Source: Candidatus Izemoplasmatales bacterium
Lineage (GTDB): Bacteria > Bacillota_I > Bacilli_A > Izemoplasmatales > Hujiaoplasmataceae
Length of the DNA: 64,000 nucleotides
Direction: 5' to 3'
Assembly (NCBI GenBank): GCA_041649275.1
Contig: JBAZNL010000006.1
Location: 1 to 64,000 of the forward strand
A program made the translations under genes and the position numbers. The notes under the pieces are model-generated. The model was given only the letters and a program-made list of their open reading frames with translations, searched no databases and was not told where the DNA came from. Of this stretch, positions 53,486 through 60,950 are shown piece after piece; the stretch's first letter is position 1; every line of letters begins with the position of its first letter.

Positions 53486-54973
53486 TTGGACAAATACATA
53501 CTCGCCATCGACCAGGGGACCACGTCCTCGCGGGCGATCATCTTCGACAAGACGGGAAGGATCGCCTGCATGAGCCAGCACGAGTTCACGCAGTACTTCC
53601 CCGAACCCGGCTACGTCCTGCACGATCCGAGCGAGATCTGGGGATCGGTCTCCGTCTGCATCAGCGAGTGCCTGATGAAGGCGAAGCTCTCCCCCAACCA
53701 GATCGCCGGCATCGGCATCACCAACCAGCGCGAGACCACCGTCGTCTGGAACAAAAAGACCGGCAAGCCCGTCTACCAGGCGATCGTGTGGCAGTCCAAG
53801 CAGACCGCCCGGATCTGCGAGGAGCTCCGCAAGGCGGGGAAGGAAGAGCTCGTCCGGCAGAAGACGGGGCTTCTGATCGATCCCTACTTCTCAGGCACGA
53901 AGGTGAAGTGGATCCTCGACAACGTCAAGGGAGCGCGCGAAGCCGCCGACCGCGGCGAACTCCTCTTCGGGACGATCGACACCTGGATCATCTGGAACCT
54001 CACCAACGGCAAGAAGCACGTGACCGACTATTCGAACGCCTCCCGCACGCTCCTCTTCGACATCTTCGAGAAGCGCTGGGATCCCGAACTCCTGACCCTC
54101 TTCGGCGTGCCTGCCTCGATGCTTCCCGAGGTCCACGACTCCTCGAAGATCTACGGCCTCACCGCGAAGAACGCCTTCTACGGCTTCGAGGTCCCGATCG
54201 CCGGCATCGCCGGTGACCAGCAGGCCGCCCTCTTCGGCCAGACCTGCTTCTCCCCCGGCGACGTCAAGAACACCTACGGCACCGGATGCTTCATCCTGAT
54301 GAACACCGGCAAGAAGCCGATCCGCTCCGCCAAGGGGCTTTTGACGACGATCGCCTGGGGTCTGGACGGCGAGATCACCTACGCCCTCGAAGGCTCGATC
54401 TTCGTCGGCGGCTCCGCCGTCCAGTGGCTCCGCGACGGTCTCCGCGTGATCGCCAAGTCGTCCGAGACCGAGGCGTACGCGAAGGAGGTCGAGGACAACC
54501 TCGGCGTCTATTTCGTCCCCGCCTTCGTCGGCCTCGGCACCCCATACTGGGAGATGGACGCCAAGGGCGCGATCTTCGGGATCACCCGCGGCACGAAGCG
54601 CCAGCACATCGTGCGGGCGACGCTCGAGGCGATCGCCTACCAGACCAAGGACGTCCTAGACGTGATGGAGGACGAGTCGAAGATCCGGCTGACGCGCCTG
54701 CGCGTCGACGGCGGCGCCTCGAACAACGACTTCCTCATGCAGTTCCAAAGCGACATCCTCGATCTCTACATCGACAAGCCCGTGACGAGCGAGACGACAG
54801 CGCTCGGTGCGTGCTATCTCGCCGGTCTCGCCGTCGGCTTCTGGACGATGACCGAGATCAAGGCGATGTGGGGCGTCGACAAGGTCTACAAGCCCGTGAT
54901 CGCCCCCGAACTGCGCAAGAAGCTGTACGCGGGATGGCAGAAGGCCGTCAAGGCCTGCATCCTGTTCCGCTGA
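53486..54973 (+). CDS. glpK: Glycerol kinase
   Basis: Phosphorylates glycerol to sn-glycerol-3-phosphate. The 495 aa are of FGGY fold: LAIDQGTTSSRA near residue 6, TNQRETTVVW near 79, AGIAGDQQAALFGQ near 238, and VDGGASNNDFLMQ near 410. The start is taken as TTG 53486, 5 nt after GAGAGGTGA; this gives MDKYILAIDQG, the family N-terminus, while GTG 53477 lies inside the ribosome site. plsC downstream (57523) uses the product. Confidence 0.97.
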   Translation: MDKYILAIDQGTTSSRAIIFDKTGRIACMSQHEFTQYFPEPGYVLHDPSEIWGSVSVCISECLMKAKLSPNQIAGIGITNQRETTVVWNKKTGKPVYQAIVWQSKQTARICEELRKAGKEELVRQKTGLLIDPYFSGTKVKWILDNVKGAREAADRGELLFGTIDTWIIWNLTNGKKHVTDYSNASRTLLFDIFEKRWDPELLTLFGVPASMLPEVHDSSKIYGLTAKNAFYGFEVPIAGIAGDQQAALFGQTCFSPGDVKNTYGTGCFILMNTGKKPIRSAKGLLTTIAWGLDGEITYALEGSIFVGGSAVQWLRDGLRVIAKSSETEAYAKEVEDNLGVYFVPAFVGLGTPYWEMDAKGAIFGITRGTKRQHIVRATLEAIAYQTKDVLDVMEDESKIRLTRLRVDGGASNNDFLMQFQSDILDLYIDKPVTSETTALGACYLAGLAVGFWTMTEIKAMWGVDKVYKPVIAPELRKKLYAGWQKAVKACILFR

Positions 54974-54993
54974 GCACTGCCGGAGGTGACGCC

Positions 54994-55560
54994 ATGATCA
55001 CCCTGATGAGCACCGGTTCCTACGTCGGTCTGGGCGCGGCCTTCCTCGCCGTCGCCGTCGTCGTCTGGGGAATCATCACCAGCCAGAGTCTGCGCAAGCG
55101 TGCACGCGCCGTCCTCGAGGCCGAGGCGGCCGTCGACCATGCCCTGACGCAGCGGTTCGCGACGATCGCGAAGCTCGACGAGACGGTCTTTCCCGAAGCG
55201 GGCGTCGAGCGCGGTCGTTTCGCCAGTCTCCGCTGGCAGAACGGCGTGCCCGCGAACGCCTCGATCGCCGACAAGGCGTCGTTCGCCGGGGAGATCGACG
55301 CATGTGCGCGCGACCTCGTCGCCGAAATCGCCCGCCGCGGCGCATCCGCGGACCGGCTCGTCGCCGACCTCGAGGGTGCGCTTCCCCTCACCGAGGAGCA
55401 GCTCGCGAACGCCCGCCGTCTCTACAACGCCACCGCCGCCGCCTTGAACAAGGCGGTCGCGGCCTTCCCCTCGATGCTCGCGGCGAACGCGATGCGGCTC
55501 GAGAAGAGGCCCTATTTCGAGATCGGCGCCGCCGATCCCGATTCCGAACCGGACGCCTGA
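54994..55560 (+). CDS. LemA-like protein
   Basis: A 188-aa protein with one N-terminal TM (about 10-30) and a helical bundle. The LemA-type signature ARRLYNATAAALNKAVAAFP is near residues 138-157 and the C-terminal F-E-I end is typical. LemA proteins are membrane-anchored and of unknown function. It follows glpK by 20 bp with GGAGGTGA and shares its terminator. Confidence 0.78.
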   Translation: MITLMSTGSYVGLGAAFLAVAVVVWGIITSQSLRKRARAVLEAEAAVDHALTQRFATIAKLDETVFPEAGVERGRFASLRWQNGVPANASIADKASFAGEIDACARDLVAEIARRGASADRLVADLEGALPLTEEQLANARRLYNATAAALNKAVAAFPSMLAANAMRLEKRPYFEIGAADPDSEPDA

Positions 55561-55581
55561 GGACCAGGCGTCCTTTTTTTT
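55551..55581 (+). terminator. Terminator of glpK-lemA
   Basis: Perfect 9-bp stem GGACGCCTG / CAGGCGTCC with a 5-nt loop and eight T; overlaps the lemA stop. Confidence 0.93.
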
Positions 55582-55714
55582 CGATTTGCGGATCCTGCTT
55601 GGGTTTCGCAAACGCGTCCGCCCGCGTCGTTGGCGGGCGTCGGGACGACCGGATTTTCCCCGCTCGTTGCGAAACCTCGCCTCCTTTCGCCGCTTTTTCG
55701 CACGGATCCGCGAT

Positions 55715-55743
55715 TCGACAGTCTCCCAAGGCGATGGTAGAAT
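55715..55743 (+). promoter_or_regulatory. Promoter of ssb
   Basis: TCGACA, 17-bp spacer, TGG-extended TAGAAT (55738-55743). Confidence 0.8.
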
Positions 55744-55770
55744 GGCGTCGTACCGAAAGGGGGACAAGAC

Positions 55771-56100
55771 ATGTTGAACCAGGTCATCCTCGTGGGTCGT
55801 CTGACCCACGATCCCGAACTCCGCAAGTCGGAGGAGGGAAGAAGCGTCGCGACGATCCGCATCGCCGTCCAGCGCGGCTTCAAGAGCGGCGAGACGAACG
55901 AGTACGAGACCGACTTCTTCAACTGCACGCTCTGGTCGGGAGTCGCCGAGGCGACCGTCGACTACTGCAAGAAGGGGTCCGTGATCGGCGTCAAGGCGCG
56001 GCTCGCCCAAAAGGAATACGTGATGGAGAACAAGAAGACGTTCAGCTATCCGGAAATCATCGTCGAGAAGATCTCCTTCATCAGTCCGAGCCGGGATTAA
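55771..56100 (+). CDS. ssb: Single-stranded DNA-binding protein, short form
   Basis: OB-fold protein that coats single-stranded DNA. The 109 aa contain the full OB domain (LNQVILVGRLTHDPELR at the start, FFNCTLW near 50) and stop right after it. The disordered linker and acidic DDDIPF-type tail, which recruits repair and replication partners in the main SSB, are absent. It may be an accessory SSB. Confidence 0.92.
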   Translation: MLNQVILVGRLTHDPELRKSEEGRSVATIRIAVQRGFKSGETNEYETDFFNCTLWSGVAEATVDYCKKGSVIGVKARLAQKEYVMENKKTFSYPEIIVEKISFISPSRD

Positions 56101-56131
56101 GATATGTGAAAGCATATCTTTTTTCTTTTTT
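56099..56131 (+). terminator. Terminator of ssb
   Basis: AAGATATG / CATATCTT stem with a 6-nt loop and a long T-rich tail. Confidence 0.88.
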
Positions 56132-56145
56132 TTGCGATGCGATGA

Positions 56146-56154
56146 TGCTATAAT
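56146..56154 (+). promoter_or_regulatory. Extended -10 promoter of thyA
   Basis: TGC-TATAAT, 19 bp before the thyA start. Confidence 0.65.
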
Positions 56155-56172
56155 TCACTTGGGTGATCCGCG

Positions 56173-57051
56173 ATGAGACAGTACCTGGAGTTCCTTAGAC
56201 ACATCCTCGACCACGGCGTCCGGAAGGACGACCGGACCCATACCGGAACGATCTCGGCCTTCGGGTACCAGATGCGTTTCGACCTCGCGGAAGGCTTTCC
56301 GCTCCTCACCACCAAGAAGGTGCACATGAAGTCGATCGTGCACGAACTGCTCTGGTTCATCAAGGGCGACACCAACATCAAGTACCTCGTCGACCACGAC
56401 GTCCGGATCTGGAACGAATGGCCCTACGAGACCTATCGGAACTCCGCCGACTACCAGGGCGAATCGCTCGATGGATTCGTCGCGCGGATCAAGACTGACG
56501 ACGCGTTCGCGAGGAAGCACGGCGACCTCGGTCCCGTCTACGGCCGGCAGTGGCGCGCCTGGCCGGGCGCACGCGGCCCGATCGACCAGCTCAGAAACGT
56601 CATCGACGAGATCAGGCGAAACCCCGACAGCCGGCGTCTGATCGTCTCCGCATGGAATCCGGCCGAAGTCGAGGACATGGCGCTCCCGCCGTGCCATACG
56701 CTCTTCCAGTTCAACGTCGCCGACGGGAAACTTTCCTGCCAGCTCTACCAGCGGAGCGCCGACGCCTTCCTCGGCGTCCCCTTCAACATCGCTTCCTACG
56801 CCCTCCTGACCCTCATGGTCGCCGAGGTCTGCGGCCTGAAGCCGGGCACTTTCGTCCATACCTTCGGCGACTGCCACATCTATGCGAACCATCTCAACCA
56901 GGTGAACGCGCAGCTCGCGCGGGAGCCGCGGCCGCTGCCGCGCGTCGTCTTCCGGCGCAAGGTCGCCGACATCGCCGACTTCGTCTACGAGGACGTCGAG
57001 CTCGTCGGCTACGACCCGCATCCGGCGATCAAGGGAAAGGTGGCGGTCTGA
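56173..57051 (+). CDS. thyA: Thymidylate synthase
   Basis: Makes dTMP from dUMP with methylene-tetrahydrofolate. The 292 aa include the dimer motif RTHTGTISAFG near residue 21, the nucleophile in LPPCHTLFQFNV near 172, and SADAFLGVPFNIA near 193. It overlaps folA by one base, pairing the enzyme that oxidises the cofactor with the one that restores it. Confidence 0.98.
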   Translation: MRQYLEFLRHILDHGVRKDDRTHTGTISAFGYQMRFDLAEGFPLLTTKKVHMKSIVHELLWFIKGDTNIKYLVDHDVRIWNEWPYETYRNSADYQGESLDGFVARIKTDDAFARKHGDLGPVYGRQWRAWPGARGPIDQLRNVIDEIRRNPDSRRLIVSAWNPAEVEDMALPPCHTLFQFNVADGKLSCQLYQRSADAFLGVPFNIASYALLTLMVAEVCGLKPGTFVHTFGDCHIYANHLNQVNAQLAREPRPLPRVVFRRKVADIADFVYEDVELVGYDPHPAIKGKVAV

Positions 57052-57521
57052 TGATCAGCCTGATCTTCGCGATCGATCCGAACAAGACCATCGGGAAGGG
57101 CAACGACCTTCCCTGGAACTATCCCGCCGACCTGCGTTATTTCAAGCAGACGACCCTCGGGCACCGCGTCCTGATGGGGCGTCGCACCTTCGAGTCGATC
57201 CTGGCCCGCCTCGGCAAGCCGCTCCCCGGAAGGGACAACCTCGTCGCCACCCGCGGCACGCTCGCCCGGACCGACGTCGAGGTCGTCGCCGACCTCGAGG
57301 CGTTCCTCGCCTCTTTCCATCCCGACGAGGTCTTCGTGATCGGCGGGAAGGCGGTCTTCGAAGCGGCGTGGCCGTACGCCGACCGCCTCTACGTCACTCA
57401 TGTCGAGCACGCCCACGAGGGCGACGTGAGACTCGACTTCTTTTCGCTCGACGGCTTCGCGCTTTCGTCCCAAAGAGAAGAAGAAGGACTCCGCTTCGCC
57501 GTCTACGAAAGGAGGAAGTGA
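57051..57521 (+). CDS. folA: Dihydrofolate reductase
   Basis: Reduces dihydrofolate with NADPH. The 156 aa show MISLIFAIDPNKTIGKGNDLPW-type N-terminus (family Asp replaced in the usual position by the PADLRYFK helix Asp), LMGRRTFES near 43, and VFVIGGKAVFE near 93. Start overlaps the thyA stop. Confidence 0.96.
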   Translation: MISLIFAIDPNKTIGKGNDLPWNYPADLRYFKQTTLGHRVLMGRRTFESILARLGKPLPGRDNLVATRGTLARTDVEVVADLEAFLASFHPDEVFVIGGKAVFEAAWPYADRLYVTHVEHAHEGDVRLDFFSLDGFALSSQREEEGLRFAVYERRK

Positions 57522-57522
57522 C

Positions 57523-58359
57523 ATGCTGCCGATCCTGCATCTGATCCTGTCGGCCGCCGTCGCCGTCCTCTACGCCGTCTTCGGCGCCGTTCCCGCCGGA
57601 TTCCTCGGCGTCCTCGCCGTCACGGGCGTCTTCCTCGGGGCGCTCGTCGCCTGGCTCGCGATCCTCCTCGGGTTCCTGATCTTCGTCATGGTCGTCCTCA
57701 AGCTCGACCATACGAGCATGTTCAAGCATCGTCTCTTGCTCGCGTTCGTCCACTACTACTACGTCGTCATCCTCCGGGTGCGGCTGATCGCGACGGGACT
57801 CGAGAACCTTCCGCACGACGAAAACTTCGTGATCTATTCCAATCACATCGAGGCTTCGGATCCGATGTACCTGAAGCTCGTCTTCCGGCGCCATCCGGTG
57901 GCATTCATCTCCAAGGAGGTCCTCTTCAAGCAATTCCTCGTCGGTGACATGCTCGCCTCGATCGGATGCATCCCGATCTCGCCGAATGCCGATCGAACGG
58001 CGATGCAGTCGATCCTCGAGGGAATCAAGCGCGTCAAGGGGGGACAGCCCTTCGGGATCTATCCGGAGGGGCGCCGCACCTATTCGAACGACATCATCGC
58101 CTTCAAGCCAGGATCGTTCAAGCTGGCGACGAAGGCCGGGGCCGACATCATCCCGGTGGCGGTCTACGACATGCACGAGATCAATCGCAAGGGGCGCATC
58201 CTCCCTTGCAACGTGCGCCTCCATGTCTTTCCGCGGATCACGCCGGCCGAATACGAGGGCATCGACACCGTCGAACTCGCGAAGCGGGTCGAAACGATCG
58301 TCGCCGAAAAGATGGAGGAGTTCAAGCGCCTCTATCCGACACCGACCCATTCCCGCTGA
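57523..58359 (+). CDS. plsC: 1-acylglycerol-3-phosphate acyltransferase (PlsC family)
   Basis: Acylates lysophosphatidic acid at the membrane. The 278 aa begin with two TM segments (about 1-60), followed by the HxxxxD motif as NHIEASD near residue 107 and the substrate motif YPEGRR near 180. The start is 2 nt after folA with AGGAGGAAGTG. Confidence 0.92.
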   Translation: MLPILHLILSAAVAVLYAVFGAVPAGFLGVLAVTGVFLGALVAWLAILLGFLIFVMVVLKLDHTSMFKHRLLLAFVHYYYVVILRVRLIATGLENLPHDENFVIYSNHIEASDPMYLKLVFRRHPVAFISKEVLFKQFLVGDMLASIGCIPISPNADRTAMQSILEGIKRVKGGQPFGIYPEGRRTYSNDIIAFKPGSFKLATKAGADIIPVAVYDMHEINRKGRILPCNVRLHVFPRITPAEYEGIDTVELAKRVETIVAEKMEEFKRLYPTPTHSR

Positions 58360-58364
58360 ATCCG

Positions 58365-58394
58365 ACCGCCATCCGCCTTGCGAATGGCGGTTTT
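58365..58394 (+). terminator. Terminator of thyA-folA-plsC
   Basis: ACCGCCAT / ATGGCGGT stem followed by TTTT. Confidence 0.8.
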
Positions 58395-58397
58395 CCA

Positions 58398-58426
58398 TCG
58401 TCAAATCGCGTCGGTGATGATACAAT
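58398..58426 (+). promoter_or_regulatory. Promoter of the Cof phosphatase operon
   Basis: TCGTCA, 17-bp spacer, TGA-extended TACAAT (58421-58426). Confidence 0.72.
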
Positions 58427-58460
58427 GGTATTAAGCGCGTAGCGCTCGCGGAGGAGAACC

Positions 58461-59291
58461 ATGCCGAAGATCGTCTGTCTCGACATCGACGGAACGCTGC
58501 TGAACGAATACGGTCGCATCACCGAGACCACGCGGGTGGCAATCGAGCGGCTCAAGGCCGACAGTCATGTCGTGGTCATCGCCTCGGGGCGGACCTATGC
58601 GGAGATCGTGAAGATCGTCGCGCCACTCGCCCTGATGGAGTCCGATCGGGCCTTCTTCATCGCCTTCAACGGCGTCCTGACCGTTCGGACTCATCCGTTT
58701 GCGGTGATGATGAAGCGCATGCTCCACAAGGAGGATGTCCGCGCGATCGCAGCTGAACTGGTGCCGCGGGGATTCAAGCTGCACGTCTACGCCGAGAACC
58801 GCATCTACCTGTCCCACGACATCGTCCAGCATCTTGAGGCGTCTCCGGATGAACGAAAGCCGGTCATGCGCATCCACATGGAGACCTATGACCGCGACGA
58901 CGCCGTCTACAAGATTCTCGTCCTCGACGATGCCGAACGGCTCGACGAACTCCGGCGCACGCTGCCGAAGGCGATCACGGAACGCTACTCTGTCTTCAAA
59001 TCATGGGATCGCCTGCTCGAGTTCGTCCATCCGGAAGGAACGAAGGGCGCGGCGCTCGAAAACCTGTACCGAACGCTCAGAATTCCCCGCGAGGACGTCA
59101 TTGCGATCGGGGACGAGGAAAACGACATCGCGATGATCAGGGCCGCCGGCATCGGCATTGCGATGGACAACGCCAAGCCAGGCGTCAAGGCGGCGGCCCG
59201 CTTCATCACCCTGTCCAACCGTCATGACGGCGTCGCCGCGGCGATCGCGCGTCACGTATACGATAAGGAGCGTGGAAACGATGGAATTTGA
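58461..59291 (+). CDS. Cof-type HAD phosphatase
   Basis: A 276-aa sugar-phosphate or nucleotide phosphatase of the Cof (IIB) subfamily. Motif I CLDIDGTLL near residue 6, motif II IASGRT near 40, Lys in HPEGTKGAAL near 196 and motif IV GDEENDIAMI near 217 are complete. Substrate unknown. Its end overlaps the PAP2 gene by 11 bp. Confidence 0.92.
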   Translation: MPKIVCLDIDGTLLNEYGRITETTRVAIERLKADSHVVVIASGRTYAEIVKIVAPLALMESDRAFFIAFNGVLTVRTHPFAVMMKRMLHKEDVRAIAAELVPRGFKLHVYAENRIYLSHDIVQHLEASPDERKPVMRIHMETYDRDDAVYKILVLDDAERLDELRRTLPKAITERYSVFKSWDRLLEFVHPEGTKGAALENLYRTLRIPREDVIAIGDEENDIAMIRAAGIGIAMDNAKPGVKAAARFITLSNRHDGVAAAIARHVYDKERGNDGI

Positions 59292-60261
59292 ACTGGACCT
59301 GATCCGCTGGATGCAAAGTTTCAGCAACGGCTTCCTCGACGCGGTGTTCCAATTCTTCACGATGTTCGGCGAGGAACTGATCATCATCGGCGTGCTCGGG
59401 TACCTGTACTGGTGCCACGACAAGAAGGTCGGCGAGTATGTCGGCGTCACCGTCTTCATCTCGCTGTTCCTGAACAGCACGATCAAGACGATCGTCCAGC
59501 GGCCCCGTCCGTTCGTCGCCGACCCCGTCGGCGTCGAGAACATCCGCCCCGACACGGCCACCGGCTATGCTTTCCCCTCCGGTCACACGCAGGGGGCGGC
59601 GACCGTCTTCGGCAGCCTCTCGGCGTGGCTGAAGAAGCGTTGGCTCACGATCGCCTCGACGGTCGTCATCGTCCTTGTCGCCGTCAGCCGGATGTACCTC
59701 GGAGCCCACTATCTTTCGGACGTCGTTGTCGGCGCCGCGCTCGGCATCTTCCTCGCGGTCGGACTCCAGGTCGTCTTCTCGAAATACAGCGCCGCGACGC
59801 GACGGCTCTACGACGCGATCGCGATCGGCGGCGTGATCCTGGCGGTCGGCGTCTTCGTCTGGCGCTTCGCGACGATCGAAGCGGCCGGCGGACTGACCGA
59901 CGCCGCCAACCTCTACGATAAGATGGAAGGCACCTTCAAGATGATCGGCGCGATGCTCGGATTCGTCCTCGGCGTCCGGTTCGAAGCGAAGAAGGTCGAT
60001 TTCAAGAACCACCGGATCCTCTGGCGCAACCTGATCCGCTTCGCCTTGGGCGTCGCGATCGTGATGGGAATCCGCCTCGGATTGAAGGCGATCTTCGGGT
60101 TCATCGTCGACGGTACGGAGTTGCTTGAGGGTCAGAAGCTGCTCGCGGCGCTCGCCGTCCTCCTCGACGGGCTGCGCTACTTCGCGATGGTCTTCATCGC
60201 CATCGGCGTCTATCCGATGACGTTCTCGCTCTTCGCCCGGGAAACGGAGTATCGTTCATGA
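59281..60261 (+). CDS. PAP2-family membrane phosphatase
   Basis: A 326-aa membrane phosphatase of lipid phosphates. The three PAP2 motifs are present: KTIVQRPRP near residue 63, PSGH near 100, and SRMYLGAHYLSD near 138. TM segments occur throughout, and the C-terminal 120 residues add three more TM segments beyond the usual domain. ATG 59281 follows AAGGAGCGTGG. Confidence 0.9.
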   Translation: MEFELDLIRWMQSFSNGFLDAVFQFFTMFGEELIIIGVLGYLYWCHDKKVGEYVGVTVFISLFLNSTIKTIVQRPRPFVADPVGVENIRPDTATGYAFPSGHTQGAATVFGSLSAWLKKRWLTIASTVVIVLVAVSRMYLGAHYLSDVVVGAALGIFLAVGLQVVFSKYSAATRRLYDAIAIGGVILAVGVFVWRFATIEAAGGLTDAANLYDKMEGTFKMIGAMLGFVLGVRFEAKKVDFKNHRILWRNLIRFALGVAIVMGIRLGLKAIFGFIVDGTELLEGQKLLAALAVLLDGLRYFAMVFIAIGVYPMTFSLFARETEYRS

Positions 60262-60794
60262 GAACCTACAACGAGACGCTTTACGACCGCGATACGATCA
60301 TCCGATTCAATCGATATTATCTCGCGAACTTCTTCAAGAAGAACTTCTCGATCATCGCCGTCGGCGCCGCCGTCGCGGCCGGTTATTCCTTCTCGGTCGG
60401 CGAGTGGGAGACGGCGGTGCTGATCCTCGGCATGATCGTCGCCTACGCGATCCTGACATACGTGATCCAGATCACGACCCGCAACAAGGCGCTGAAGAAG
60501 AGCCCGATCGCGGAACATCCGATCATCCGAACATATCTCTTCGGCGACGAGGGCATCGAAATCGACGGCCGTTTCGTCCATCCAGAAAACGTCGAACCGG
60601 AGATGCGGGGCCCGAAGTCGAGGACGCTCAAGTACGATGAGATCGTCCGAATCGCGACCGGCAGGGAGTTCATGGTCATCTACGACAACGAACGAAGGAC
60701 ATACATCGTCGACCTCAAGTCGTTTGAGAATCCGATGCAGTACGGTGCACTACGGACCTTCCTCGCGCAAAGGTTCGGAAAAAGGTTCAAATAA
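60258..60794 (+). CDS. YcxB-like membrane protein
   Basis: A 178-aa protein with two TM segments (about 30-75) and a C-terminal beta-rich cytoplasmic domain (YDEIVRIATGREFMVIY, then YIVDLKSF), the layout of YcxB-like proteins. It overlaps the PAP2 gene by 4 bp. Function unknown. Confidence 0.7.
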   Translation: MRTYNETLYDRDTIIRFNRYYLANFFKKNFSIIAVGAAVAAGYSFSVGEWETAVLILGMIVAYAILTYVIQITTRNKALKKSPIAEHPIIRTYLFGDEGIEIDGRFVHPENVEPEMRGPKSRTLKYDEIVRIATGREFMVIYDNERRTYIVDLKSFENPMQYGALRTFLAQRFGKRFK

Positions 60795-60801
60795 CGCTAT
60801 C

Positions 60802-60833
60802 GAGCGTCATCTTCGGATGGCGCTCTTTCATTA
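60802..60833 (+). terminator. Terminator after the YcxB-like gene
   Basis: 10-bp stem (one G-U) closed by a UUCG tetraloop, followed by a TTTCATTATT tail. Confidence 0.85.
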
Positions 60834-60876
60834 TTCTCGATTCCGGCGCCAAAAGCGGCCTTTAATCGATGATCTA

Positions 60877-60905
60877 TTGACATTTTCAAACCGATCGCCT
60901 ATGAT
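60877..60905 (+). promoter_or_regulatory. Promoter of the TetR-ABC fusion operon
   Basis: Consensus TTGACA (60877-60882), 17-bp spacer, TATGAT (60900-60905); the best -35 in the window. Confidence 0.88.
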
Positions 60906-60935
60906 TATACCAGATGGTATAGACCAGATGGTATA
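60906..60935 (+). promoter_or_regulatory. Tandem operator for the TetR-ABC fusion
   Basis: TATACCAGATGGTATA (60906-60921) is a perfect dyad with 7-bp arms. A second copy at 60920-60935 (TAGACCAGATGGTATA) has one mismatch. Both lie right after the -10 box, over the predicted start site, the place for an autorepressor. Confidence 0.75.
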
Positions 60936-60950
60936 ATCGAGGTTATTTAC

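Noticed and set aside
60932..60937. Second TATAAT in the TetR-ABC upstream region as the true -10
   Set aside because: It has an extended TGG but no -35, would leave almost no leader, and is part of the second operator copy; the TTGACA-17-TATGAT site fits the ribosome site better. It remains a weak alternative.
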